From NCBI GenBank assembly GCA_037447655.1, contig JBBHKE010000932.1:221479-285478 (forward strand): a stretch of DNA of 64,000 bases, read 5' to 3'. The position numbers and the translations under genes are program-made. Within the stretch, counting starts at the first letter, position 1; every line of letters begins with the position of its first letter. This document shows positions 35,001 to 46,000 of this stretch, piece by piece. Source of the stretch: Zygnema cylindricum (lineage: Eukaryota > Streptophyta > Zygnematophyceae > Zygnematales > Zygnemataceae). The notes under the pieces are model-generated. The model had not been told where the DNA came from. It did no database searches and was given only the letters and a program-made list of their open reading frames with translations.

Positions 35001-38000
35001 GTGTTTGAAAGTATGTGGACCCTTAATAGAATTTGGGGCGCCAACCCTGCCAATAACAACAACAATCCCCATAACGTTCAGGTTGAACAAGATGAGGAAA
35101 ATGTTAGGAACGATGAGGAAAACGCATTTCCGAACGAGGAAGAGAGTGAGGCGGAAATCGAAACCTCGGTAGACCCGGCGGCCATTGTGGAAGGGTTTTT
35201 TCCGTCCTCGGCCAATACTAGAGGATGTGTCTCCCACCGCAAAGTTCAACACGTGTCGACTAAGGCAACTCGGATGCGAGTAATAAACTAGATACTGAAA
35301 AACTGTGAAAATAACGGCTCAGCTGAACTCATTCCAAGGACCATAAGGAAGTTTCCCGAGCATTTTACAAGAGTGTACGGTACAAGTAAGCCATTTCAAC
35401 CAAACGTTCTCCCATTTATTAAATGATTTCGTTTCCTCTTTCCTTTCGTGTCACTATTCTCATTCACATTGTGTAGTTATATTTTAATTTTGTTGTGCTC
35501 CTAAATTATTTGTACAGTATTATTTTGGAACGTCGCCTTTCTCTCTCAAACTACACACTGACTTCCCACTAACTCTCCATTAGTGCGTGTTTTTTTATGT
35601 CGTCGACTACTATGTATTGTTTTGTTGTTTTTTAGTATACTTTTCCAAGTGTCATGCGATTTATTTATGGCGACAGCGTACTAGCGATGACGTGTCTTTG
35701 TCGCGGTCTATGCGACGACATCATGTCGTCGCTTCAATGATGGGAACGACAAAATAATTGAATGGATGAGGATAGCTCGTTAGGTCGAAATTGCAAATGA
35801 CGGACAACAGTGGTTCGTCATTTCGACTAAACCAGCGACGACATCAGTTCAAACAATTTAACTTTGGTATTGTCGAATGTAATTCTCGGACGACGATGTT
35901 GTTTCGTCGATTCACTATTGGGAAACTCGAATACAGTCGAACGCTCGACGACATTGTGTCGTCGCTTTAATGTCGAGTTATAAATTGTAGGACCAAAGGT
36001 TTAATTTTCCAATGGTGAACAGTGGACTACGTTTACAGTTGGACAAGCTAAGTATAGGCCAGAGAAAAGTGTGTGTTTTAGGGTTTTTTTGTCTCCGTCC
36101 ACATTTTTATTTTTTTGTTGTAAACCAATATTTGTTTTTCAATGGAAGGCGGCCGACGACCATTTAAGCGACTTCGCTCTGCCATTCGGCGGCGATATTG
36201 TCCACTACCATCGGCAGTCGAGATGGGGGATCATATACCTATAGAGGAAAACTTAGAGAGGGAAGGGGATACAACCGAAGCAGTGTTGGGGAATAGGGTG
36301 GGACCTGAAATGGGTGGTAGGGAAAAGGCTGAAATATAGTTGGTTTTGAGGGAGGGGGAGGAATCGGGAGCTGGAATAGATGAGAAAGTGGAAGCGGAGG
36401 CGGTGGTGAGGGAAGGGATAGGTAAGAGAGGGTAGAAAGGGGAAGTGAGCCGGAGGGGGAGTTACCGGATGAAGGGATTAGAGCGGACGAAGAAGGTGTC
36501 CGCGAAGTAAAAGGGGGTAAGGAAGTAGACGAAGAATAGAAACCCTCCTGAACCGCGTCGAACGAGCCTATAGAGGAAGGGGAAGAGCCTACGGAAGAGG
36601 AGGAATTACCGGAAGAAACCGAATCGTCAGACATTCCGGTGACGAAATACGACGACGATCCCTCAACCTCGGACCAGCAATCTTCGGAGAGCTCGAAGAG
36701 ACGCATGGAGGAAGAATACGGAGACGAAGACGAGGTTGTCACTTTTCCACCATCACCGAATCGTGATAGAGCTCTCGTGGCGGTACAATGACCTCAAATT
36801 CTGGTCGAGCGTGATGTGGTAATTCGAGAGGAAAAACCCGATTGGTTTTTCCCGCCTCCAGTCGGAGATGAGGCCATGGATGGCTTCCAATCAACGGCTG
36901 CCCATTACATCCCGGTCGAGGATTGGCCGAACTTTTGGCGTTATGGGGAGGCTCGGCCTATTGATCGGTGGTTGAATCCTGTACCGAAAATTCTCAACAT
37001 CCCTCCAGATGTCCCCACTCACCCAACATTCCTATACATCGCATCATACAACCATGCGTCAAATTTCCCATACATTAGGCATTTTCAGCCTAATGATGAA
37101 CGTTTCGCATGGATTGTACGTCGACCAATTGGATTCGAAATAGATGTCCCGGAATTAATCCGACATTATCACCCTTGGGACCCACGGTTATTTACCATTT
37201 TACGTCATGCAATTCGTACTTCGGAGCTAAACGAATTTTTAGATGCTTGAAGTGCGGTTTTACAACGCTTCCGAAATGTGCAAGTGAGGCGTACGTATCT
37301 TTGGGAAATTCCGAGGGTACCACATGTTGATGAGCCCCCTCCACCACCGGAAGTAGAACGATTGAGGAATGAAATTCAAAATCTTAATTGCCGTTTGGAT
37401 GCTCAAGAAATAGCGATGATAACAGTTCGTCGCTTGATTAATAATCTAAATCAAGAGCTCGCTGGCATTAGGCTACGTTGATCGGAGATGACGAGGGTCA
37501 ATTTCGTGGCCTTCATTCGAAAGAGAGGTATCCCGATTTAGCCCTCAGCCTACATTGGATGCCACAATGGATTTTTTTTTTCTTTTCATACAAGTGAAAA
37601 TTTCATATTTATCTTGCCTTTTTCCACTGAATGCATGTAAAATTATCTTTTAGTCATACATTTGGCAATGTATATGTCCGCATTGTGTTTGATAGTCCTC
37701 TTTCCCGGCTTAACGACGAGACAGGGTCGTCGCTGGCTTGTCGATGAAGTGAGGATTTCTCATCGATGGTCGGCAGCTGACTACATATCAATGGTGCTTA
37801 TAAAAAAAAAAAATTGCAGGTATAACGATGAGTTTCTGTCGTCGCTAAATTTGCGACAACAATTTTCCGTCGCTGAATATTGTCGTTTCTTTTTAGAGTC
37901 GTTCAAATTTGTTATACTACTTTCCATTACAAAAACTCATTAATTCTTTTGACATTGTTTATTATTTACAGGGTACCAAAAGGCCAAGCGATGGTGGGTA

Positions 38001-39860
38001 CAGAGGAGGTCAACGCTTGACGGAATACGAGAGACAACTCAAACATTCTCTTCTTCTAGTTTTGGGACAAGATCGGTGGCGGTTACTAAGGCTTTGCCGG
38101 GACGAGGAAGGAATGAAGCTGCTTGGGTGACTGTTATACACGAGGAGTTGCTTTCGGATTTTGAACGTTTTAAGAAAGCGGGTATGAAGATGTCCACCTC
38201 AATTCTCGGGGACATCGCTAGGGACATAATAAGAGAAAGGAGGAAGGAGTACAGCCCAAAATGGTCAACAATAACAGTAGCGAAATACATCCCATCATCA
38301 ATAAAAGATGGGTGCAAAGGTGTCAAGAGAAACACAACATCGTTGTGCGTGCGCAAAAGGGGAAACTACAATGTAGTCCCGAGAAAGAGGAATACATTGA
38401 GCGTACCGTAGCCTTCCACATGGACGTTCTGAAGCGAGGGTTTGAATCCGGTGAGTCTCTTTCCATTACGAATAACGTATAAAGATGTATCTTTTTTTTA
38501 TTGTGTTTTATTTTTGTTGTATTCCCTAATTGACGACATATACTAAAAAAAACTAAGTGTGTTCCGGTTTGGCGGCGCATGTATACCAGGAATTTTCAAC
38601 GAAGAACTCATGGAAAACATGGATGAAACTCACATGATCGTCAACACCGATAATGGAAAGACTCTAGGGTTTCGAGGGGATGATGTGGTGAAATACGCCG
38701 ACGTCGCCGGAGGAGGTGAATCCATGACTCTCATGGTGCGAATCAGTGGAGGGGTGAACGCTCGTATTGAGAACCCGATGATAATTTTTGCAAATCGTGG
38801 CAGAAATTACCAGATACAAGGTTTACCGGACAACATCCCGGGTGTGTTTTATCTTCCCCATTTGATGTTTTCAATTTTTTATTTTTATGTCTTTTAGTCT
38901 TTGATGATTTTTTCTCTATTTCTCTCCATCTATGTTTTTGGTTTCAATTTCTAATCTATATCTCTCTACCTTGTCCTCTTAGACCTCCTCCCCCCATTAT
39001 CCTATTACAAAATAAGGAAATTTATGATCTTTAATTTTCTAAATTATGTTACCTCAAACAATGACACCTATTATAAGCTACCTTTTGGTTCACGTAGCTT
39101 GCTTTATCTCTATTGCAAATGGAAGCAAACAATACAAAATGTTATTTTTTTTTCCTTTTTTTGTGTATTATATATCTGTGCAGGCGTTTGTTACCGGACC
39201 GGTCCGAAGGGGTGGAATGATAAAACGGTGTTCCCACAATGGGTCGAAGAGGCAAGGTCTTACTAAGGGGATCGAGATGGACGTAAAAAATATATATATC
39301 TGGACAATTGCGGTGGTCACAACACGTCCGACGAGTTGGAGCGAGTTCTATAGGCCAAAAACACCGTGTTACGCTATTTTCCACCTAATGCAACGCATCT
39401 TGTTCAGCTGGCCGACTCTTTCGTGATTTCCAAAACCAAGGACATGTGGGGTCGCATTTGGGTTAGTTGGAAAGCGAAAGGAATTGAGGACGGTCAATGG
39501 GCTAAACCTTTTAGCCGTGGATGGTCCGGTAAATTGGTTGGACCCGGTAAGGCATTTTTTTTTAAATTGGCAAGGGACTCTATCCGAGAGGTCAATGCGA
39601 TGAGAGACAAAAACGGAATGAATTATGCGAGGAAAACAATGATTCAATGTGGCTTGTCTCTACGCAATGGGAAATGGGAAAAAGACATGCTCACACAACA
39701 ATTGCGAGGCATAATCAGCAAATATCGCAACCACTTCGAAGGCGAAGTTGTGGAACCTCTTTGCCCGAGGGCGAGGGAATTCCTCCAAAATATTGAAGAT
39801 GCCGATAGTCAACAAGATAGCATTTTCAATGAGGGAGGGTTGAGCGGCAATGAGTATTAG
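35001..39860 (+). pseudogene. Pogo/Tc1-like (DDE_1) transposase, four exons, inactivated
   Basis: Proposed exons 35001-35385, 37972-38450, 38590-38841 and 39184-39860 join in phase with GT-AG introns. Exon 1 gives an acidic N-terminus and IPRTIRKFPEHFTRVYGT; exon 2 continues YQKAKRWW, a DNA-binding-region signature, then INKRWVQRCQEKHNIVVRAQ, a CENP-B-type helix-turn-helix segment. Catalytic residues follow: MDETHMIVN (first Asp), YLDNCGGHNT (second Asp) and FPPNATHLVQLADSF (third Asp), so the triad is DDD. Lesions: TAG in exon 1 (near 35290), a frameshift near 38260, TAA near 39266 and TAG near 39344. The 39366-39860 part is open and ends with an acidic tail. These enzymes cut and paste the element in the nucleus. 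The exon 1/2 join is inferred from phase and family pattern. Confidence 0.75.
36142..37481 (+). pseudogene. Accessory ORF inside transposase intron 1, unknown family
   Basis: This coding-like region lies on the same strand as the transposase, wholly inside its 2.6-kb first intron. The main frame (about 36560-37481) has one in-frame TGA near 36790 and one at 37248. It reads as an acidic Glu/Ser-rich segment (EEPTEEEELPEETES, then SSKRRMEEEYGDEDE), a globular part (EEKPDWFFPPPV, PVEDWPNFWRYGEARPIDRW, HPTFLYIASYNHASNFPYIRHF, ELIRHYHPWDPRLF) and a C-terminal coiled coil (VERLRNEIQNLNCRLDAQE to LNQELAGI). The stretch from ATG 36142 (MEGGRRPFKRLRSAIRRRY, basic) is in another frame. I recognise no known domain. 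By position it may be an accessory protein of the transposon; it could instead belong to a nested second element. Confidence 0.5.
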
Positions 39861-40171
39861 AGATATTCCATAATTGCCTATTGTTTTTTTGTTTTTATAT
39901 ATTAGTTTGGGAATGGTAGTTTAATTATAGAGTGGGAAACGCGGTTAAACTTCTGCCATATTAATGTAGTCAATTAATGGAGTCCAGTATTCATTGACTT
40001 TGTAGGATAAAACTGATTTCATATATGTGAATGGTTTTTTTATGGGATAATATAATTTCGGTTTTTCTAAAGTTCTCGTGTCTTGTGTATCATAGAATTT
40101 CACGTATTTTTATAAATTCTTATGTATTTACCTTCACATGTTATTAATATGGTGTTCAAATTTTGAGTGTA

Positions 40172-40493
40172 CTTCTTATATGAACTCATATTTTGTTGCA
40201 ATCTACATCCAACCCTAATCAGCGACGACTATGCTTCGTCGTTTGTTCAGCTTCTAATATGAACTCATCTATTTTGTTGCAATGTACATCCTATCCTATT
40301 CGGCGACGATTATGCTTCGTCGTTTGTTCAACTTCTAATATAAACTCATATATTTTGTTGCATTGTACATCCTATTCTATTCAGCGACGATTATGCTTCG
40401 TTGTGTGTTTGACTTCTAATATGAACTCATATATTTTGAGAGGATGTTCATCCTACCCTAATCAGCGACGACTATGCTTCGTCGTTTGTTCAT
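40172..40493. repeat. Four tandem 79-81 bp units each with a CGACGA/TCGTCG palindrome
   Basis: Units start at 40172, 40251, 40332 and 40413 with CTTCTAATATGAACTCATA, and each contains GCGACGAYTATGCTTCGTCG, an inverted pair with a short loop. Looser copies of the CAGCGACGA motif continue to about 40870 (for example 40571, 40668, 40739 and 40852). This resembles a subterminal transposase-binding array. Confidence 0.85.
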
Positions 40494-40893
40494 CATCCTT
40501 TTCGAAAATTGACAAATTGTTAATTTCATAAACAACATATACATCGCACAAAGTAATGGTTGCCCTTTCAGCGACGAGAACTTGTCGTAGCAGGATTAAA
40601 ATTCAGCGGCGAGAAAATTTTCATACTATATCCGACAAAGCAGAGTATGCGTCGTCGCTAAATGGAAATCCAGCGACGAAACAACTTCATCATCATCTCC
40701 GAGAGTTGAAAGGGTGTTTTGTCGCTAGACGGAAATCCAGCGACAAAACAATTTTCTCATCATCTCCGAAAAAACAGAGAGTTTAAATTCGGTGAATTCA
40801 AAACATAGAAGCCTTTGTTACTATGTTTTTGTCTCTTTGAATAGCCTTTCAGCGGCGTGGTTGTTTCGTCGTTGGTTCATGAAATGTCAGTTA

Positions 40894-42618
40894 TCATATT
40901 ACATGGGTATTATTATATTAAAAACCAAATATGAGGTTTTTTTATATATAAAAAAAAGGCAAAAATACTAGAGAAGAACCATTAATACAGTAGCAAAAAA
41001 TCAAACCAAAGTTTTCCGGATATGAAAAGCAAAGATGAAGAAAGATACGCGGTGAGAAACAAAATAAAAAAGTCATATTTGTAGCATATACAGATGATTC
41101 ACAAAAGAAAAATGCCAAGAACATATAATATATGTAAATACGGCGGTGTGATCGATGCAACATGAAAGCAATTTAAAAAACGCATAGTGAAAAAAAAAAA
41201 TATATATATATATATATAAAAAGTTGACACATATAAAAGCGTTCATTAACAACAATGGGGGAAGAAGTACCAAATTTATATATTTCATGATAAAATCTTT
41301 TTACAACGTTAAAGTAAAACAAAAAATTCTCTAAGGCCTAGTAATCTACAATAGTCAACAAAGTTGTAAAAAATATTGAATTCTTAACGTTTATGCCTCT
41401 ATCTGGGAAATCCTCTTTAATTTTTTTTTAAACCTTCATATTTTACACACACTAACTAAGTATCAACGATTTGTGATAAGAAATATAAATCCATGAAAGG
41501 CTCCTCACGGTATAATCCATGCGCTTTTGTACGCTCGAATACCTTCAATATAGTATTTTCTTCTTCCTTACGATCGTATAGGTGCTCTCCAATAAAACAT
41601 GCAGTCGGATATAAGTTCATCGTCGATGACAATTTAAGATACACAAAAGAGACAAAGATAACAGATTAGCAGGGGTATATGAGCTTGAGAATTATAACGC
41701 AATAAAAAAGGACGGAGAGAGAGAGGGAAGAAGGGAAAAATTAGCGACGAGGTAGTGAGGCACGAAATAAGCGGGAAACAAAACAAAAAAGAGAGTAAAA
41801 TGGGGAAAAAGCGAGTCATAACGAAAAACAATGAAAGGATATGAGACAGAACGAGGGAGAGAGAGAATGGGAAGAAGAGAGTGGGAGAGAAGAGTAAAGA
41901 AAGCAAATGGGAAAAAATGTGGGAGACGGACAATTAGTAGAGGCAGAGGTTAAGAGATAAAGAGGTTGAGAGAATCAAAGAGGAAGAATAAGGAGGTACA
42001 GAGCACAGGAGAGATGTATAAACATGCGGAGATGCGCACTTACCAATGATTTCCTAATCATCCCGGAAAAATTTAGCGACGATGTTGGCTCGGACTTCCT
42101 TGTTGTTCCACCATATTACAGTCTACCCTACCACTGCTGTAAACCCTAAAAAGAGATACCACTGCTGTAAACCCTAAAAAGAGGTATAGATTACTGATTG
42201 ATGCAAGACCAAGCGTGGCGGCGGGTCGGTGATCCGCATCCTGCCCAAAAAATGGCGACGTCGTGTAAAAATGGATAGGACCTTTAATACTGTCAACATA
42301 TACTCTATTAATCTCGCAGGTTCTCAAATAGAGTTAAAAAGGCACCGTATTACTCTTAACATTCTACGACTATCAACATGTGTAAGTGTGAAACATTACG
42401 TTTACGTAACATGGGCAGTTTTAAGCATGTGCTCATGTTATCCATTCACACTGCGAGACACAAAAACGAACGTCCCAACGTATGCGAACGCCTATTTTAC
42501 AAACTCGACTCTACTATTTTTCTTAACGCAGCTTTGTATGCGACCGACATAAGTTATCGACAATTTTCGTACGGTTTTCCGTAATGAAGTACACTTCTGT
42601 ACGAACAAAATAATTTCG
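40894..42618. other. AT-rich then purine-rich DNA, no gene seen
   Basis: 40894-41690 is A/T-rich, with a short TA run at 41200. 41690-42020 is strongly purine-rich on the + strand (GAGAGA, GGAAGAAG). 42119-42185 holds a 31-bp direct repeat (TACCACTGCTGTAAACCCTA twice). 42186-42618 shows nothing recognisable. Confidence 0.5.
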
Positions 42619-42789
42619 TACACCACACTATTCACGAAACAAGTACGGTAAAACCATTGACGCTAATTTACAAGAACCGTAATTAACGTCAAAGATAAAT
42701 TAGATTCATTCACTGTATTTCGGGTATCAATGTCAAAATTTTGGGGTGCCGATATAGCGTACATAAGGCTAACAACGATTCACGGTGTA
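42619..42789. mobile_element. MITE family 1, copy H, upstream of eIF2-alpha
   Basis: The right end GCTAACAACGATTCACGGTGTA (ending at 42789) matches the family. The left end TACACCACACTATTCACG (42619) is a weak partner. The right end lies about 260 bp before the eIF2-alpha ATG. Confidence 0.5.
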
Positions 42790-42821
42790 CAGTACACGTC
42801 CGAAATTAGCCGCCAAGGTTT

Positions 42822-42912
42822 CTCTCTCCCTCTCATATTTTCTCCCTCTTCCTTTCTCTCTCTTTCTTTCTCTCTCTCTCTCTTCCTTCCTCTCTCTTCC
42901 TTCCTCTCTGTG
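42822..42912 (+). repeat. CT microsatellite in the eIF2-alpha promoter or 5' UTR
   Basis: A TCTCTC/CTTCC tract of about 90 bases lies 140-230 bp upstream of the eIF2-alpha start codon. CT-rich leaders are common in plant translation-machinery genes, so it may be part of the promoter or leader; this is inference. Confidence 0.7.
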
Positions 42913-43051
42913 TGAATTTCTGTAAATCCTGCGTCACTGTAAGCCAATTATAAGTTTGGAATCCTTGTCATTCTCTACCTAATTAAGGTCTAATTTCACC
43001 TCTTTAAAACTCTTTTTGAGATTCATTTGAGAAAAAGAAGTAGGCGTAACC

Positions 43052-46000
43052 ATGCCGACAGTCGACTGTCGTATGTACGAACAGAAGTACCCGGAAGTCG
43101 ATGATGTCGTCATGGTTCAAGTCAAAAACATTGCAGAAATGGGAGCATACGTGTCACTTTTGGAGTACAACAACATCGAAGGCATGATTCTTCTTTCGGA
43201 ACTTTCTCGTCGTCGTATTCGTTCGATCTCGAGTCTCATTAAAGTCGGTCGCCAGGAGCCAGTGATGGTGGTCCGCGTGGACAAGCAGAAGGGTTACATT
43301 GATTTGTCGAAACGTCGTGTGTCAGAGGAGGACGTGGGAGGCTGTGATGAGCGTTACAATAAGTCAAAAATGGTGCACAGTATCATGCGACACGTGGCAG
43401 AGACTATGGATGTTGATCTAGAGGTGCAAAATTTTTCGTACACAACCACCTCTCCCTCCCTCTCTCTCCCTCTCTCTAGCTCCCTCTTTCTTTGTCCCTC
43501 CCCCCCTCTCTCTCACTATTTCGCCCTCTCGCTCCCTCACTTTCTCTCCCCTTCTCTCTCTGTCCCTCTCTTCTCTCTCTATATGTACATATGTACGTAT
43601 GTGTTATTTTGTGTGGCAGAAGCTTAAGATGTTTTCTTAGCAAAAGAGAGAAAAAAAGTGGAAAAAAGAGGCAGAGCATTTTTTAGGCATCCAGAAGAGC
43701 TCCTGGACCACCCAGGGAGATTTGTTTCTTTGTAGGAGGGGGAAGCAATATAAATTACATTCGAATAAATAAAGTTTAGTTTGGTTTAGGTTGACTTTCT
43801 CACACTGACTTTTCCAGTGAATTTGCTGGTAGAAGAGATTCTGTTGCCCATTTTTGTCACCTTTCACACCTGAAATAATTGTAAGGTTTTGTGTTCCTTT
43901 CTGCATTTGGTTTTCTTGTCGTCAATCCTTAATTTTATCTTCTCAGGATTAGGGTTTATCTTTTTCTTTGTATCAGCACATGTAAACAACAAAACAATGG
44001 AGATGTGAATCTTGGAAAGAAAAAGTGAAGCTTTTGTAGAAATCATGAGGCTTAAAACTATACACAGAACTATCCTGTTTCCGGTTTCCATCCATTTCGA
44101 CCACAGTTCAAATGTGCAATGGAATTGGAAACACTAGAATAAAATACATTTCAGTACGCATGTAGTATTACAAAACACCATAGAAATAGATACACGGTAA
44201 CATAAAATACATATAATACGCAGATAATACCGTTAAATACCTTATAATCCTCGTCATGCTAGAACACCGTAAAATACAATATCATATCTTAGGTACATGG
44301 TACCTGTGAAATACATACACTACACTTGTATTACCATAAATTGCCTTATAATCTGCGTCTGGTATCGTAAAATACTGTATAATTCACGTATAGTACAGGG
44401 TAACAAGTAATTGCGCTTCCAATTGTTTTGCACATTTGAACCACAGTTTTAACGCTAGATACTGAAAAAAGGAAATCCGGAGTGTCTAAGTGTTTTGAGC
44501 TTTTGAAAGTTAGTTGTGTTTATTTGAACCGGGTTATTGCCTTTGCCTTTTTCTTTGATAATTTTGGCTCTTTAGGCATTACGCATAAACCAGAACCAGA
44601 AGTTCTGAAAATTTATGTTGAACAACTAATTGATTTGTTTTTAAAGTTATTCGGCATATTCCATACATCTGGAGGAGATTGTTGGTTGGTTCGATTTTCC
44701 ATTTTATTTTTTTTCCGTCAAAATTAATGGCATTGCTAAAAGGGAGTGGAGGATACTTCCGTTAATTTTGCTTAGAGAAAAACTAGGGTTCATTATAATT
44801 ATAGTATGAAGTAGTTTTTATTCCTCCCTCCTGCCTTTCTTTTCTCCCGCTCCGAGTCCGTTATGGGTTTTTCTTCTCCACCTCCCCCCCTATTTGCCGT
44901 CTTGAAAGGGATTATGAATAGGTGTTAAAGTTATTAAAGTCGCCTTTTATCTCCTTCTTAGGTCTTATGCAAAAATCTTAGTGGATGGACTCTTTAAGCC
45001 ATGTGCAAGCTGTATTTCAAAGGGTACTTGGTTTAAGATGGGTTTAAAAGGTGGCTTCAAGGCTTGGGTGGAAGGTCAGAGATGGTTTTCACGGAAAGTT
45101 TGAACAAAAATTGAGACTTTGAACTGTCTTTCGAGCTGATTCAGTTTAATGGCCCCGTGGGTTACTCGAGCATCTGCGTGTCTCATCCTTTTAGAATCCA
45201 TTTTTTTAGCCCCTTTTCGTCGTTTTTTCATTACAGATATATTTGAGTTATGCCAACTTCTAGGTCCTCAAGTTTTCTGTACTGCAAGGCTTATTATTAT
45301 TAAAAAACAACTTCATTGAAAGAAGGAAAAAGCTGTTTTCACCTTGTGAGGTATTTTGGCTGTTTGTACCTTAATGTTTTTTTCTATATTGCTTGTGACA
45401 GGCTTTCAAGCTGATTGTGGCAGATCCAGACTCAATTTTAAATACACTTACCCGTGAAGTGAAAGAAGTTGGACCAGATGGACAAGAGGTAAGGTCTGGG
45501 CTTCCATTTTCCTTTTGTTGGAGTGACAGCTTTCCATGTTTCCTCTCTAAGAGTTCAGTTTGTTCAGTTTGGAGGGATATGGACTTCCCTTTTTGTATTC
45601 TTTGGGCAACCTCTTTCCTTGCAGCCTCTCTTGAATTCAGTTTGTTGAGTTTGGAGGAGGAAGAAAGATAAATTGCCCAAATTGCAATTCCCTTCTTTGC
45701 AAAGAAAAAAAGTTTGCGTGGGAAAGGAAGGAAAGGAAGGGTGAGAGTGGAAGAGCGGTTATAAAGTGGGTAGAAATGGGGTAAAAGAGGGAGATACACA
45801 TGACAGCACAGGCTCACTTCTTGTTCCGATAAGGATTTTATAGTGAGAATATATTTATAAATTTTTATGGTTGGTGCTATCTGAGGTAAACAGCGAAAGA
45901 CTTTTTTTTCCTTTTTCTTGTGATTCAATTAGGTGACTAAGACGGTTCCCGCCTTATCAGAAGATGTAAAAGATTCGTTGATAAAGAACATTCGGAGGAG

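Larger units (their letters stand above)
34460..42090 (+). mobile_element. Pogo-like DNA transposon with GCGACGA palindromes, decayed (ends approximate)
   Basis: The core is a spliced DDE_1-type transposase gene (35001-39860) with a second ORF in its first intron. Motifs of the type CAGCGACGA and TCGTCGCT occur near 34471, throughout 35660-35960, at 37715-37900, as an array at 40172-40890, and singly at 41742 and 42075, which is why the outer limits were drawn here. Terminal inverted repeats and the target duplication were not found by eye, so the limits may be wrong by hundreds of bases. The transposase is inactivated by several stops. Confidence 0.6.

Noticed and set aside
36239-36742. 167-codon Ser/Pro-rich minus-strand ORF
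   Set aside because: It is the antisense shadow of the acidic Glu-rich segment of the accessory ORF on the + strand.
40193-40531. 112-codon ORF with four repeated peptide units (RRLCFVVC type)
   Set aside because: It is a translation of the 79-81 bp palindromic DNA array; the unit lengths are not all multiples of three in the flanks and no start context supports it.
42119-42185. AAACCCTAAA words as an interstitial telomere
   Set aside because: Only two AAACCCTAAA words, each within a longer 31-bp duplication; no run of the plant telomere heptamer.
43452-43686. Leu/Ser/Pro-rich ORFs in eIF2-alpha intron 1
   Set aside because: They are products of the CT microsatellite directly after the exon 1 donor.
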